Below are positions 1 through 7,782 of a stretch of 64,000 nt of DNA, piece by piece; within the stretch, counting starts at the first letter, position 1; each line of letters opens with the position of its first letter. A program made the position numbers and the translations under genes. Source of the stretch: Lachnospiraceae bacterium (GTDB lineage: Bacteria; Bacillota; Clostridia; Lachnospirales; Lachnospiraceae); contig CAJTDN010000010.1 in assembly GCA_910574865.1 (NCBI GenBank), forward strand, positions 62,001 to 126,000, given 5' to 3'. The notes beneath the pieces were generated by a model. The model was not told where the DNA came from and did not search any database. It saw only the letters and a list, made by a program, of their open reading frames with translations.

Positions 1-654
1 GCCTGCATGCTGCGCGAACCCGGGGGAAGAATGAACGGGATGGTGAGTGACGCGTTAATTTCACACATCGACATCTTCCCCACCATTTTCGAGTTGTGCG
101 GCATCGCCAAACCGCAATGGATGCAGGGGAAATCGCTGATGCCAATCCTTCGTGGGGAACGAGACGAGGTGAACGAAGAAATTTTTGCCGAGGTGACGTA
201 TCACGCCTCTTACGAGCCGATGCGCTGCGTGAGAACTTCCAGGTACAAGCTGGTTCGGCGGTTTGACGATTATGACGGCATCGTCCCCTCCAACATCGAC
301 AATGGACATAGCAAGCAATTTTTGTTAGATGCCGGGTTGTTAAAAAAGAAGCATCCAAAAGATTTGCTGTTCGATTTGTTCTTGGATCCCCTGGAACGGG
401 AAAATTTGATGGAAAACGAGGATTACGCAGAAATCCGTCAAATGATGCAAGACAAGCTGGAAAACTGGATGGCCGAGACGGACGATCCACTGTTAAACGC
501 GGGAAACCGGGCTGCCGCGCCCCCCGGGACGACAAGCCAAAGGCAGACGGCCACGCCCCCCGGGGCGATAAGCCAAAGACCAGTGGCCGCGCCCCCCGGG
601 GCAAAAGTCAACAGGCAAAGCTGTCTCCACGCGGAAATACCCGATTATGAATAA
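1..654 (+). CDS. Sulfatase, C-terminal part (5' cut by window edge)
   Basis: This is the last 217 codons of a sulfatase of the arylsulfatase/heparan-sulfatase type; the reading frame is open to base 1, so the catalytic Cys/Ser formylglycine motif lies outside the window. Visible family features are the HIDIFPTI segment (residues about 20-27), the GKSLMPILRG stretch, and RTSRYKLV near residue 80, which match the C-terminal part of metal-dependent sulfatases that remove sulfate esters from glycans. The last ~40 residues are an unusual Pro/Gly-rich tail made of a 12-residue repeat (APPG...SQR) and are not part of the usual fold. A strong hairpin terminator follows 10 bases after the stop. Family call is firm; substrate is unknown. 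Confidence 0.8.
   Translation, partial: ACMLREPGGRMNGMVSDALISHIDIFPTIFELCGIAKPQWMQGKSLMPILRGERDEVNEEIFAEVTYHASYEPMRCVRTSRYKLVRRFDDYDGIVPSNIDNGHSKQFLLDAGLLKKKHPKDLLFDLFLDPLERENLMENEDYAEIRQMMQDKLENWMAETDDPLLNAGNRAAAPPGTTSQRQTATPPGAISQRPVAAPPGAKVNRQSCLHAEIPDYE
514..615 (+). repeat. 36-bp tandem repeat inside the sulfatase tail
   Basis: Two full units (514-549, 550-585) and a partial third (586-615) share the core GCCRCGCCCCCCGGG followed by AAGCCAAAG. The unit length is a multiple of three, so each copy adds 12 residues (AxPPGxxSQRxx) to the sulfatase C-terminus. The units differ at several bases, so the array is not brand new. Confidence 0.85.
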
Positions 655-663
655 GCTTTTTCA

Positions 664-699
664 AAGGGAAAGGCTGCCCGGACGGGCAGCCTTTCCCTT
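664..699 (+). terminator. Rho-independent terminator after the sulfatase
   Basis: A perfect 17-bp stem (664-680 with 683-699) closes around a tiny GA turn and sits 10 bases past the sulfatase stop. The right arm ends in CCCTT followed by AATTT, giving a weak T tract. It could also work for transcription from the other strand, since the XRE gene downstream runs convergently. Confidence 0.85.
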
Positions 700-781
700 A
701 ATTTAGGCGCTGGTTTTCCACATTGTCTACCCGCCCCTCCAACTTTATTTATCCTCCGCCATCCACGGCCCGCGGCCACAC

Positions 782-1792
782 TTACCTCCGCCCTCTCCGC
801 GCATACGCGAACGCCCGCACGATTCCATAGACCGCCGCGAACAGCACGCCCGCCACCGGCCAGATAATCCACGTTTCGCGCCAGTTTTCCGTGCGGAAAC
901 TAACCAGCAGGTAAATGGCAACCACGATGCACCAGTAGACCGGCGCGACGTAGGACGTGCGCCTGCCGATTTCCTTCTTCTCCGGCGTATAATCGCCCGT
1001 CTGGAGCAGCTTGTCGTAACTCTCCCGTACCATCCCGGAGGAAACCATCACGAAAACGCCTATCGCGACAAAAACAAGAAGGATACTCACACAAGTGACC
1101 AGGCCAAAATCCCCCACTTCCATCATTGTTCCGACAAACAACGGAATAATGGCCACGATGCAAATACACACGCCAACCGTGATATGCAGGCGGAAACTGT
1201 CTTCTTGCATCTGCTTCCTTCTCTCAACCATGCTTTTTACGCCATATTGCAACGAAAAAATTTCTTTTTCCATATATTCATATCTCGAAAACCGCATTCC
1301 GTTTAAAATGAAAATGGCGACCGCAATTACCACCATTCCGAGTAAAATAATCATCCCCAGTCCTCCGGCCGCATTCTCCGACAGACCTCCCTTGTACTCT
1401 GACACCGCGCCCAATTGAATCAGGCAAATTGGCGAGAGGATGCACAAGAGCACCCCGAAGGCGATTCGTTTCGATACTTTTTGTGTCAAATCCATGTACG
1501 TCTCCGCCTCTTGCATGGAAATGCTTCGCACCGACTCCGCCTCCGGCTCGTCAAACTGGCCGGGTACCGCGACGCCCGCTTGTTCACACTCCTCCAATTC
1601 CTCCTTGAGAAGATAATCCGTACTGACGCCAAACAACCCGCCCAACTTCAATATCTTGTCCAAATCCGGAATCGACATCCCTGACTCCCATTTCGAAACC
1701 GACTGCCTGGAAATCCCCAGCTTGTCGGCCAGTTCCTCCTGCGACCATCCTCTTTGCTTCCTAAGCTGTATAATCTTTTCCGCTAAAATCAT
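782..1792 (-). CDS. XRE-family regulator with membrane C-terminal domain
   Basis: The first ~65 residues are a classic Cro/CI helix-turn-helix (IIQLRKQRGWSQEELADKLG, then ISRQSVSKWESG), ending in YLLKEELEE. The rest (336 aa in all) holds about five hydrophobic helices, for example LLCILSPICLIQL, MIILLGMVVIAVAIFIL, and a C-terminal IWPVAGVLFAAVYGIV. This DNA-binding-plus-membrane design is common in Clostridia, where it is thought to tie gene control to envelope state. The start ATG at 1792 has a short A-rich spacer upstream and no strong Shine-Dalgarno. It is convergent with the sulfatase. Target genes cannot be read from the sequence. Confidence 0.85.
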   Translation of the reverse strand: MILAEKIIQLRKQRGWSQEELADKLGISRQSVSKWESGMSIPDLDKILKLGGLFGVSTDYLLKEELEECEQAGVAVPGQFDEPEAESVRSISMQEAETYMDLTQKVSKRIAFGVLLCILSPICLIQLGAVSEYKGGLSENAAGGLGMIILLGMVVIAVAIFILNGMRFSRYEYMEKEIFSLQYGVKSMVERRKQMQEDSFRLHITVGVCICIVAIIPLFVGTMMEVGDFGLVTCVSILLVFVAIGVFVMVSSGMVRESYDKLLQTGDYTPEKKEIGRRTSYVAPVYWCIVVAIYLLVSFRTENWRETWIIWPVAGVLFAAVYGIVRAFAYARRGRR

Positions 1793-1886
1793 TTTTTTCC
1801 TCGCTTTCTATTGTGGATACTTCTCAATTTTCTTTCAAAACACGTGTCATTCCTCTGAGCTCATGGCCTAATTTTAACGCAAAAAT

Positions 1887-1927
1887 CGGTTGACAACCAC
1901 CAAGTGCGCTTGGAAATTTGTCAACCG
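1887..1927. other. Nested inverted repeat in intergenic DNA
   Basis: CGGTTGACAA (1887-1896) pairs with TTGTCAACCG (1918-1927), and inside it CCAAG (1900-1904) pairs with CTTGG (1909-1913). Both arms contain TTGACA-like sequence. It lies between the XRE gene start and the terminator of the GGDEF gene; no T tract follows on either strand, so an operator or structured element is as likely as a terminator. Function unknown. Confidence 0.5.
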
Positions 1928-2033
1928 GCGGTTGCATTGCCATTAAAAACCGCGTCCAGAGAGGATTAAGAAATACGGGTTCGCCTTTGAAGGGAAAAAA
2001 ACGCTGGTCGGCCCTGCCCTTTGGAAGATGAAC

Positions 2034-2075
2034 AACGGGGCTGTCGGGAAATAAATAGTTCCCGGCAGCCCCGTT
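2034..2075 (-). terminator. Terminator of the response-regulator/GGDEF gene
   Basis: A 17-bp stem with one G-T pair (2034-2050 with 2059-2075) and an AT loop begins right after the stop codon of the minus-strand diguanylate cyclase gene. It ends the minus-strand transcript. Confidence 0.85.
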
Positions 2076-2076
2076 A

Positions 2077-2994
2077 TCATTTCTCAAGCCGTTGGTTCAT
2101 GTTTTCATCCACCCAGACCACCCTGTTGCGGCCGAACTTCTTCGCGTCATAGAGCATGGTATCCGCTATCTTCAAGTAAAATCCGTAATCATTTCCCGTC
2201 TGGGGTATGACGGTCACGCCGCCGATGCTGACCGTGACCCACTCGGACACGGACGGGTCGTGGGGAATATGCAAGTCCTCCACCGCCTGGCGGATTTTCT
2301 GCAAGTAGCAAAACGCCTTGTCAGAATCGTCGCCCACGAGGAACGCCACGAACTCCTCGCCGCCATAGCGGGCAAAAAAGTCCGTGCTGCGCTGCAAACG
2401 GGAGGATATCGCCTTTGCCACGGCAGCAAGCACCTTGTCCCCGGACGGATGGCCGAACGTGTCGTTATATACCTTGAAACGGTCAACGTCGAAAAAACAA
2501 ATGGAAAACGGAATATGCTGGCGCATGGCCTCGTTCCACTTTATCTTGCTATAATGGTCGTACCTGCGCCGATTGGCAACCCCCGTCAGCTGGTCGGTCA
2601 TGGATTGTTGCTCGGCCAGCTTGCGATAATTATACAACTTGATATGCGTGTTGACCCTCGCCTTCACGATCAACGGGTTGAACGGCTTGGTAATGTAATC
2701 GACCGCGCCCAGGACGAGCCCCTGGTACTCGTTATGTACGTCGGAAAGACTGGTCAGCAAAATGACCGGAATGCTTTGGGTGACAATTTCCTCTTGTAGT
2801 TTTTTCAACAAAGTAAAACCGTCCATCCCCGGCATGACCACGTCCAACAGAATCAGGGAATACACCTCGCAGCTTGCGCGGTGAAGCCCTTCTTCCGCCG
2901 TCTGCGCGATGGTAACGTCATACATGTCCTCCAAAATGCTCTTTAGGCTGGCCGCCTGCAAGGCGCTATCATCAACAACTAAAATTTTCTCCAT
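2077..2994 (-). CDS. Response regulator with GGDEF diguanylate cyclase
   Basis: A receiver domain (residues 1-115) is joined to a GGDEF domain (about 130-300); 305 aa. Receiver residues are in place: DD at 8-9, phospho-acceptor D51 (LILLDVVMPGMDG) and K103 (TKPF). The active-site GGEEF is at 211-215, and an inhibitory I-site RSTD sits at 202-205 with the usual five-residue gap, so product feedback by c-di-GMP is expected. Phosphorylation should switch on synthesis of c-di-GMP from two GTP. I chose ATG 2994 (MEKILVVDD) because it starts the receiver exactly and has GAGAAG upstream; an in-frame ATG 30 bases earlier would add ten unneeded residues. No histidine kinase partner adjoins it. Confidence 0.92.
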   Translation of the reverse strand: MEKILVVDDSALQAASLKSILEDMYDVTIAQTAEEGLHRASCEVYSLILLDVVMPGMDGFTLLKKLQEEIVTQSIPVILLTSLSDVHNEYQGLVLGAVDYITKPFNPLIVKARVNTHIKLYNYRKLAEQQSMTDQLTGVANRRRYDHYSKIKWNEAMRQHIPFSICFFDVDRFKVYNDTFGHPSGDKVLAAVAKAISSRLQRSTDFFARYGGEEFVAFLVGDDSDKAFCYLQKIRQAVEDLHIPHDPSVSEWVTVSIGGVTVIPQTGNDYGFYLKIADTMLYDAKKFGRNRVVWVDENMNQRLEK

Positions 2995-3172
2995 AGTCAC
3001 ACTTCTCGCTTTCTCCACTCTCATACCGATTTCCAGTTATTAGTAGGTAAATGGTATAAAGATTAGTTTAACGGTGTAGCGGAGCCATGTCAAGACTTTA
3101 AACAAAAAAGTATCGAAATTCCTTCCCTTTTGTAACTTTTTACCACCCAATTCCCGAATTCGTCCCGCTTTT

Positions 3173-5317
3173 TCACCCAACCTCGAACAACATCCCCGAA
3201 AATGCCGGCAACTGCGCCCGAAACACGCCGTCTTCATCGACCGCGAAGCGTTCCCCGCCTTCCCTAACCGTCCCGCTAAAACGTTCCCAATCCGAATGCA
3301 GGAGAAGCCTCAACCCGTGCCCGCATGCCTGATAATCCTCCGGCCCCTGCCCGACGCCCCGTGCCCCACGGCCCTCTATCACGCCACTCTGCGCCCCGCG
3401 TCTTTCTTTTTCGCCATTTTGCGCCTCACGACCTCCCATGCCAATCCACTCTTCCGGCAGCCGCAACTCGTAGTCCTGCCCGTTCCCGCTAAAATTAAAG
3501 ACTGCCATCAAACTCCGTCCCCCGCCGTTCCTGCGGATGGCATAGATGCATTTTTGTTGCTGGTGGCAATCCAGCCACTCAAATCCCGACTCCGCCATCT
3601 CCTCGGCATACAATTCCGGGCGGCTTACATACAAGTGGTTGAGTTCCTTTATATAATGATGGAACGCGTCGTGAATCGGGAAACGCAGCATTTCCCAGTC
3701 CTGCTGGCGGCCCTCGTCCCATTCCCGCAGCTGGGCGAATTCATTTCCCATAAAGTTTAATTTCTTGCCCGGGTGCACGTACATGTACATGTAAAATGCC
3801 CTCGCCTGCGGAAATTTCTGCCCGTATAGGCCAAACATCTTCTGCAGGATGGTCGCCTTGCCGTGCACCACCTCGTCATGCGAGAGCGGCAAAATATAGT
3901 TTTCCTGGTAAAAATACATCATGGAAAAGGTCAGGCCGTTGTAATTGCCGCCGCGAAACAGCGGGTCGCCACGAAAATAATCAAGCGTGTCGTTCATCCA
4001 GCCCATGTCCCACTTGTAGTCGAACCCCAGGCCGCCATATTGCACGGGCGCCGTCACCTTCACGTAGGACGTGGAATCCTCCGCCGCCAAAATACAGCCC
4101 GGATGCCGCTCCTTCAGCCCCTCGTTCATGTTCTTGATAAAGTCCACCGCGCCTTTGTTGACCCCGCGCGACATGTCGCCCTGCCAATAAATCATGTTGC
4201 TGATGGCATCCATGCGCAGCCCGTCAAAATGATACTCGTTTAACCAATAGTTGGCCGCCGATTGCAAAAACGAACCCACCTCTCCACGCCCGTGGCAAAA
4301 ATTCTTGCTCCCCCATTCGTTGTATCCCACGTCATCCGTCGGGTATTCGTAAAGGGGCGTCCCGTCATAATTGGCCAGCGCATAACCGTCCACCGCGAAG
4401 TGCACCGGCACGAAATCAATCAGCACGCCGATATTTTCCGCATGGAACATGCCCACCATCCTCTGCAGTTCCTCCGCCGTCCCATATCTTGACGTCGGTG
4501 CGAAAAAACCGGTTCCTTGGTAACCCCACGACTCGTCGCACGGGTGCTCCGCGAGCGGCATGAATTCCACGTAATTGTAGCCCATTTCCTTTAAATATGG
4601 TATCAACAGTTCCGCCAGTTCCACGTAATTGTACCACTCCCCATGATACGGCCCTTCCGCGCCGCCAATTTGTCCTCCGCGCGATCCTCCCGCGCCGTCG
4701 TCAGCCCGATTGCCGGCCGCGCCAGCCATCCCGACACCGGCCCGGCCGCCCTTCAATTGCTCATCCTCCATCGCGGGCGCGTTCTTGCGCCTCCACGAGC
4801 CCGCATGCACCTCGTAAATATTGAGCGGCAGGTTCATGCGCGTCGAGCGCCGCCGCATCCAGCCCGCATCAGTAAAACGATACGTTTCAAGATTTCTCAC
4901 GATGGAAGCCGTTCCCGGACGCAACTCCATCCCGAACCCATAAGGGTCACAGTGATCCACGTACAAGTACCCGCCGCATGGGTTGCCCGCGCACGACTCC
5001 CCGTGTTCACGTCCCGCGCTTACCGGCGCCCCATGCGGCCGCTTCCCGTATGTTCCCCCGCCCTGCGGCCTTTTCGCGTAAATCCGGTACTTGTACATCA
5101 TGCCCTCGTACCCGTTTGAAACCCGGCACTCATAAAAATTGCCATCATGTACTTTGTACATCGGCACTTCCTGCCAACCGCCACACTCCGCGATTAACGA
5201 GACCCGCTCAGCTCCCGGCGCGAACGTGCGGAAAACCAATCCATCCGCTTCCCAGTGCGCACCCAGGTACTTGTAGGCCTCAAATTCCTTTCCCGTGTAA
5301 AATTCATACAAATTCAT
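3173..5317 (-). CDS. glgB: 1,4-alpha-glucan branching enzyme
   Basis: GH13 branching enzyme (714 aa) that cuts alpha-1,4 chains and rejoins them by alpha-1,6 bonds in glycogen. The N-terminal CBM48-like domain covers about 15-85; the barrel carries the nucleophile D370 (GLRMD), acid/base E413 (AAED) and the transition-state pair H480-D481 (LSHDEVVHGK), a branching-enzyme signature. Three Gly/Arg-rich, low-complexity inserts at about 83-115, 185-225 and 600-640 are absent from standard GlgB and probably lie on surface loops. The gene is divergent from the TetR regulator, with a palindromic operator-like site between them. Identity is secure; inserts are the only oddity. Confidence 0.95.
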   Translation of the reverse strand: MNLYEFYTGKEFEAYKYLGAHWEADGLVFRTFAPGAERVSLIAECGGWQEVPMYKVHDGNFYECRVSNGYEGMMYKYRIYAKRPQGGGTYGKRPHGAPVSAGREHGESCAGNPCGGYLYVDHCDPYGFGMELRPGTASIVRNLETYRFTDAGWMRRRSTRMNLPLNIYEVHAGSWRRKNAPAMEDEQLKGGRAGVGMAGAAGNRADDGAGGSRGGQIGGAEGPYHGEWYNYVELAELLIPYLKEMGYNYVEFMPLAEHPCDESWGYQGTGFFAPTSRYGTAEELQRMVGMFHAENIGVLIDFVPVHFAVDGYALANYDGTPLYEYPTDDVGYNEWGSKNFCHGRGEVGSFLQSAANYWLNEYHFDGLRMDAISNMIYWQGDMSRGVNKGAVDFIKNMNEGLKERHPGCILAAEDSTSYVKVTAPVQYGGLGFDYKWDMGWMNDTLDYFRGDPLFRGGNYNGLTFSMMYFYQENYILPLSHDEVVHGKATILQKMFGLYGQKFPQARAFYMYMYVHPGKKLNFMGNEFAQLREWDEGRQQDWEMLRFPIHDAFHHYIKELNHLYVSRPELYAEEMAESGFEWLDCHQQQKCIYAIRRNGGGRSLMAVFNFSGNGQDYELRLPEEWIGMGGREAQNGEKERRGAQSGVIEGRGARGVGQGPEDYQACGHGLRLLLHSDWERFSGTVREGGERFAVDEDGVFRAQLPAFSGMLFEVG

Positions 5318-5413
5318 GGCATTTTCCTCGTAATCTCGTAAATATTATTTAATATTGCAAATAATGGTGGAAAAATCATCCCCCATCCATTATAATGATA
5401 CATGAACAATAAA

Positions 5414-5444
5414 TTTACCATGGTCATTTTATAACCATGGTAAA
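5414..5444. promoter_or_regulatory. Palindromic operator candidate between glgB and tetR
   Basis: TTTACCATGG (5414-5423) is repeated inverted as CCATGGTAAA (5435-5444), and each arm contains the self-complementary octamer ACCATGGT (5417-5424, 5434-5441), 17 bp apart. A site of this form in the divergent region next to a TetR gene is a natural autoregulatory operator that could also govern glgB. A TATAAT at 5391-5396 lies just upstream on the plus strand. Binding is inferred from position and symmetry only. Confidence 0.55.
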
Positions 5445-5475
5445 ATAATTTACCTTTTTCTGTAATTGTAAAGGG

Positions 5476-5580
5476 GGTTGCGCTGCCACTAAGCTCGAAA
5501 GAACCTCACCAAGTGGCCCGCAACTACATTCGCACGTAAGCATCCGAAGAACGGATGACAAGTGCTCATAGTAAGGAGGT
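5476..5580 (+). ncRNA. Candidate structured leader RNA (copy A) ending at the TetR ribosome binding site
   Basis: Stems seen: P1 GTTGCG 5477-5482 with CGCAAC 5519-5524; P2 GCCACT 5485-5490 with AGTGGC 5512-5517; an outer helix ACTA 5523-5526 with TAGT 5569-5572; GCAC 5532-5535 with GTGC 5562-5565; and a capping hairpin CATCCG 5541-5546 with CGGATG 5552-5557. AAGGAGG follows the last helix directly. The loop GCTCGAAAGAACCTC and the strand AACTACATTCGCAC recur almost unchanged at 42065-41964 upstream of another gene, where P1, P2 and the capping hairpin differ in sequence but still pair. Bases 5523-5524 are shared by P1 and the outer helix, so the two compete. This suggests translational control of the TetR gene; the ligand is unknown and I match it to no known riboswitch. 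Confidence 0.65.
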
Positions 5581-5585
5581 TGCGC

Positions 5586-6128
5586 ATGGATTTACGTGTA
5601 CAAAAAACAAAGAACAGTATTTTAGACGCCTTTATCGAGCTGCGCTCCGAGAAGCCGTTGGAAAAAATCACGGTCAAGGAGTTGGCCGACCGGGCCCGGA
5701 TTAGCAAGCAAACCTTTTACCTCCATTACAAGGACATCTACGACTTGTCCGAACAATTGGAGCAAGAACTGGTGAAGAGCCTCGTGGACGGCCTCACGCA
5801 CCATGAACATTTGTTGGAACACTCAAAGGAGGCGACGCTGGAATTGTTCCACGCCGCCGCCACACAGAGCACACTTTTCCGCACCGTTTTCTCCGGTTCC
5901 CGCGCCTCCGCGCTGACGGAAGGACTCGAACGCGAGATTAAGAAAATCATCATTGCCAACAACCCGGAAGTCGAGCACGACCTGAAGGCGAACATTTGCC
6001 TGACCATCCTGATACATGGCTGCTACCTCGCCTACCAAAAGTATTCGGCGGGCGCGCCGGAAGAAGTCGCGCAGATACTCAGCGAGATTTCCGGGGAAAT
6101 CACCGCACGTTGCCAATCGGAAATGTAG
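5586..6128 (+). CDS. TetR/AcrR-family transcriptional regulator
   Basis: A 180-residue TetR repressor. The N-terminal helix-turn-helix is visible in KITVKELADRARISKQTFY followed by LHYKDIYDL (about residues 25-55), and the C-terminal helical ligand-binding part ends in ITARCQSEM. I chose ATG 5586 because AAGGAGG stands five bases before it; an in-frame ATG 24 bases upstream would put the start inside that site. The mRNA leader is the structured element 5476-5580, so expression may be controlled at translation as well as by self-repression at 5414-5444. It is divergent from glgB. Its ligand is unknown; the fold type resembles the AcrR/DhaS-like group. Confidence 0.9.
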   Translation: MDLRVQKTKNSILDAFIELRSEKPLEKITVKELADRARISKQTFYLHYKDIYDLSEQLEQELVKSLVDGLTHHEHLLEHSKEATLELFHAAATQSTLFRTVFSGSRASALTEGLEREIKKIIIANNPEVEHDLKANICLTILIHGCYLAYQKYSAGAPEEVAQILSEISGEITARCQSEM

Positions 6129-6195
6129 ATTACAGAATGACAGCGTTGGCGTACAAACGGCAAAACATTTTCGCCTTCAAATCGACAGAAAAATA

Positions 6196-6224
6196 TTGCA
6201 AAACCACTAAAAAAAGAATATAAT
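6196..6224 (+). promoter_or_regulatory. Promoter of the GNAT/ASCH pair
   Basis: TTGCAA (6196-6201) and TATAAT (6219-6224) are separated by 17 bp, a good sigma-70 type promoter. It is 30 bases before the acetyltransferase start. Confidence 0.75.
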
Positions 6225-6253
6225 AATATGATTAAGAGAGAAAGGAGCACACC

Positions 6254-6919
6254 ATGAAAAATTTTAGTGCAAACCAAAATTACATAAGGTTTTCCGTTCT
6301 CTCCCCCCTTGAAAAATCCTTATATTATTCTCAAATTTATGTTTTTTTAAAACGTGTATGCATTGAATACCCCGGATTTTCGAAATGGTATAAGGATTTA
6401 TTTTTTAGTAACAAAGAGCTGCAAAACGGGCGGGAAATTATAATTTGCGAAAAAGATTACCGTATGGCAGGCGTCGCAATCCTAAAATCAGCAAAAAACG
6501 AAAAAAAAATTTGCACCTTGCGCGTGGCCGGCCCTTTTCAAAGACAAGGAATAGGACGAACATTAATGGAATTGAGTTTCGACTGGCTTCAAGACGACAA
6601 ACCGTTAATCACCATGCACAAATCAAAACAACATGAATTTGCTCCATTACTAGATTATTACGGCTTCGTCTTAGAGCAAACACAACGGAACTATTACCAT
6701 GTTTTCAATACGGAATTGTCATACAACGGCGTCCTTCCTCCCAAAAAGCTCTTTTTCAACAAGCTGGAACTATTGGATATTGATATGTGGTATAAAGATT
6801 TTATTTCTTCCGGGAAATATGATTTAACAGATTTTGTTGAAGAATGCATCAACAAATGGCTCATACAAGAGCAAAAAAGACAATTAGAAATGCTTGGATT
6901 GAATATGTCTGCTTACTAA
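6254..6919 (+). CDS. GNAT-family N-acetyltransferase
   Basis: A 221-residue protein whose middle part has the acetyl-CoA pyrophosphate-binding loop of GNAT enzymes, LRVAGPFQRQGIGRTLM (about residues 88-104, pattern R-x-x-G-I-G). The N-terminal ~60 residues and C-terminal ~70 residues are family-specific; the end is rich in aromatic and charged residues. AAAGGAG precedes the ATG. The coding sequence is clearly AT-richer than the neighbouring glycogen genes, which suggests transfer. A hairpin separates it from the ASCH gene downstream, and the two probably form one transcript with partial termination. The acceptor substrate is not known; a nucleoside or tRNA-linked role is possible given the ASCH neighbour but is only inference. 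Confidence 0.75.
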   Translation: MKNFSANQNYIRFSVLSPLEKSLYYSQIYVFLKRVCIEYPGFSKWYKDLFFSNKELQNGREIIICEKDYRMAGVAILKSAKNEKKICTLRVAGPFQRQGIGRTLMELSFDWLQDDKPLITMHKSKQHEFAPLLDYYGFVLEQTQRNYYHVFNTELSYNGVLPPKKLFFNKLELLDIDMWYKDFISSGKYDLTDFVEECINKWLIQEQKRQLEMLGLNMSAY

Positions 6920-6933
6920 AAATTGAAAGCAAG

Positions 6934-6967
6934 AAAAGCTATCTTGTATTCACGAGATAGCTTTTTT
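6934..6967 (+). terminator. Hairpin terminator or attenuator between GNAT and ASCH genes
   Basis: AAAAGCTATCT (6934-6944) pairs with AGATAGCTTTT (6955-6965), followed by TT. The AGGAG of the next gene begins three bases later, so read-through with reduced downstream expression is plausible. Confidence 0.8.
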
Positions 6968-6978
6968 AGGAGAAAAAC

Positions 6979-7782
6979 ATGATTTTTGTATGTGGTATTC
7001 AGGGCGTGGGAAAAATACAATACTGTAGGCAGTTAAGCCGCAAAATTGGAAAACCTTATTTTCCCGCCGGCGAACCGATACCGAAAAATGAACTCGACGC
7101 AGATTTCATTTCGGATGGCCATTTATGCTTTTTAAACGAAAGGCATGAAATCAGGCAAGTTGAAGAGAAAAAAATCAGAACACTAAAAATCAAACTTTTA
7201 ATTATCTTAGTTGACAAGCCGCTTATGATAAAAAGGAAATTGGAACAACGCGACAAAACGGTATGGGAAGAATCGTTTATAGAATATTTCCAAAAAAGGG
7301 AACTTGAATATGCCTTGCGATTGGGTCAAAATCTTGGACTCGATTATAAGATTGTAACAAACAACAACGAAAGTGAATCTTATTTTGGAAAAAGCATTCT
7401 TCTTCCCATCAAACCATTATACACCGAAAAAATATTTATGGGCGAAAAAAAGTACGAGTTCAGAAAAAAACTCTGTACGGAAAACATTGACAAAATATAT
7501 TTCTATGCAACCTCGCCGGTAAAAAAAATTGTTGGAGAAGCAGATGTTCTTGAAAAATATTCCATGGAAAAGAAACGATTGTGGAATTTAACATATAGTC
7601 ATTCTGGTATTTCCGCCGATTTTTTTGAACAATATTTTCAGACGCATACTAGGGCTAATGCCTACAAACTAGGGAAAAGTACACGTTACGCCTCTCCATT
7701 TACCTTGGGAGAAATAGGGTTGAACTATACGCCGCAATCATATGCGTACATCAATACAGACATTATGAACCGTAGTATGTAA
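6979..7782 (+). CDS. P-loop-like NTPase domain fused to an ASCH domain
   Basis: Residues 1-120 resemble a small kinase/AAA-type fold that starts MIFVCGIQGVGKIQYC. The C-terminal half begins KSILLPIKPLYTEKI and continues MGEKKYEFRKK, the hallmark of ASCH domains, which bind RNA or modified nucleosides; YqfB-type ASCH enzymes hydrolyse N4-acetylcytidine. The Walker A motif is degenerate: the Ser/Thr after the Lys is Ile (GVGKI), so Mg-ATP binding may be lost. RBS AGGAG is in place. It is AT-rich like its GNAT partner. The pairing with an acetyltransferase hints at writing and reading or removing an acetyl group on a nucleobase, which is speculation. The stop codon overlaps the first base of the repeat element 7782-7979. 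Confidence 0.7.
   Translation: MIFVCGIQGVGKIQYCRQLSRKIGKPYFPAGEPIPKNELDADFISDGHLCFLNERHEIRQVEEKKIRTLKIKLLIILVDKPLMIKRKLEQRDKTVWEESFIEYFQKRELEYALRLGQNLGLDYKIVTNNNESESYFGKSILLPIKPLYTEKIFMGEKKYEFRKKLCTENIDKIYFYATSPVKKIVGEADVLEKYSMEKKRLWNLTYSHSGISADFFEQYFQTHTRANAYKLGKSTRYASPFTLGEIGLNYTPQSYAYINTDIMNRSM

Noticed and set aside
514-615. Short regular repeats as a possible CRISPR array
   Set aside because: The repeats are directly adjacent with no unique spacers, vary in sequence, and lie inside a coding frame; no cas genes occur in the window.
1824-2087. Open frame of 87 codons on the minus strand between the XRE and GGDEF genes
   Set aside because: It runs through the terminator hairpin of the GGDEF gene, has no ribosome site and no recognisable protein features.
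5476-5580. T-box, c-di-GMP, SAM or TPP riboswitch as explanation for the leader
   Set aside because: None of their hallmark sequences (for example the T-box AGGGTGG block or the TPP CTGAGA) is present. A less familiar known class cannot be excluded without a search.
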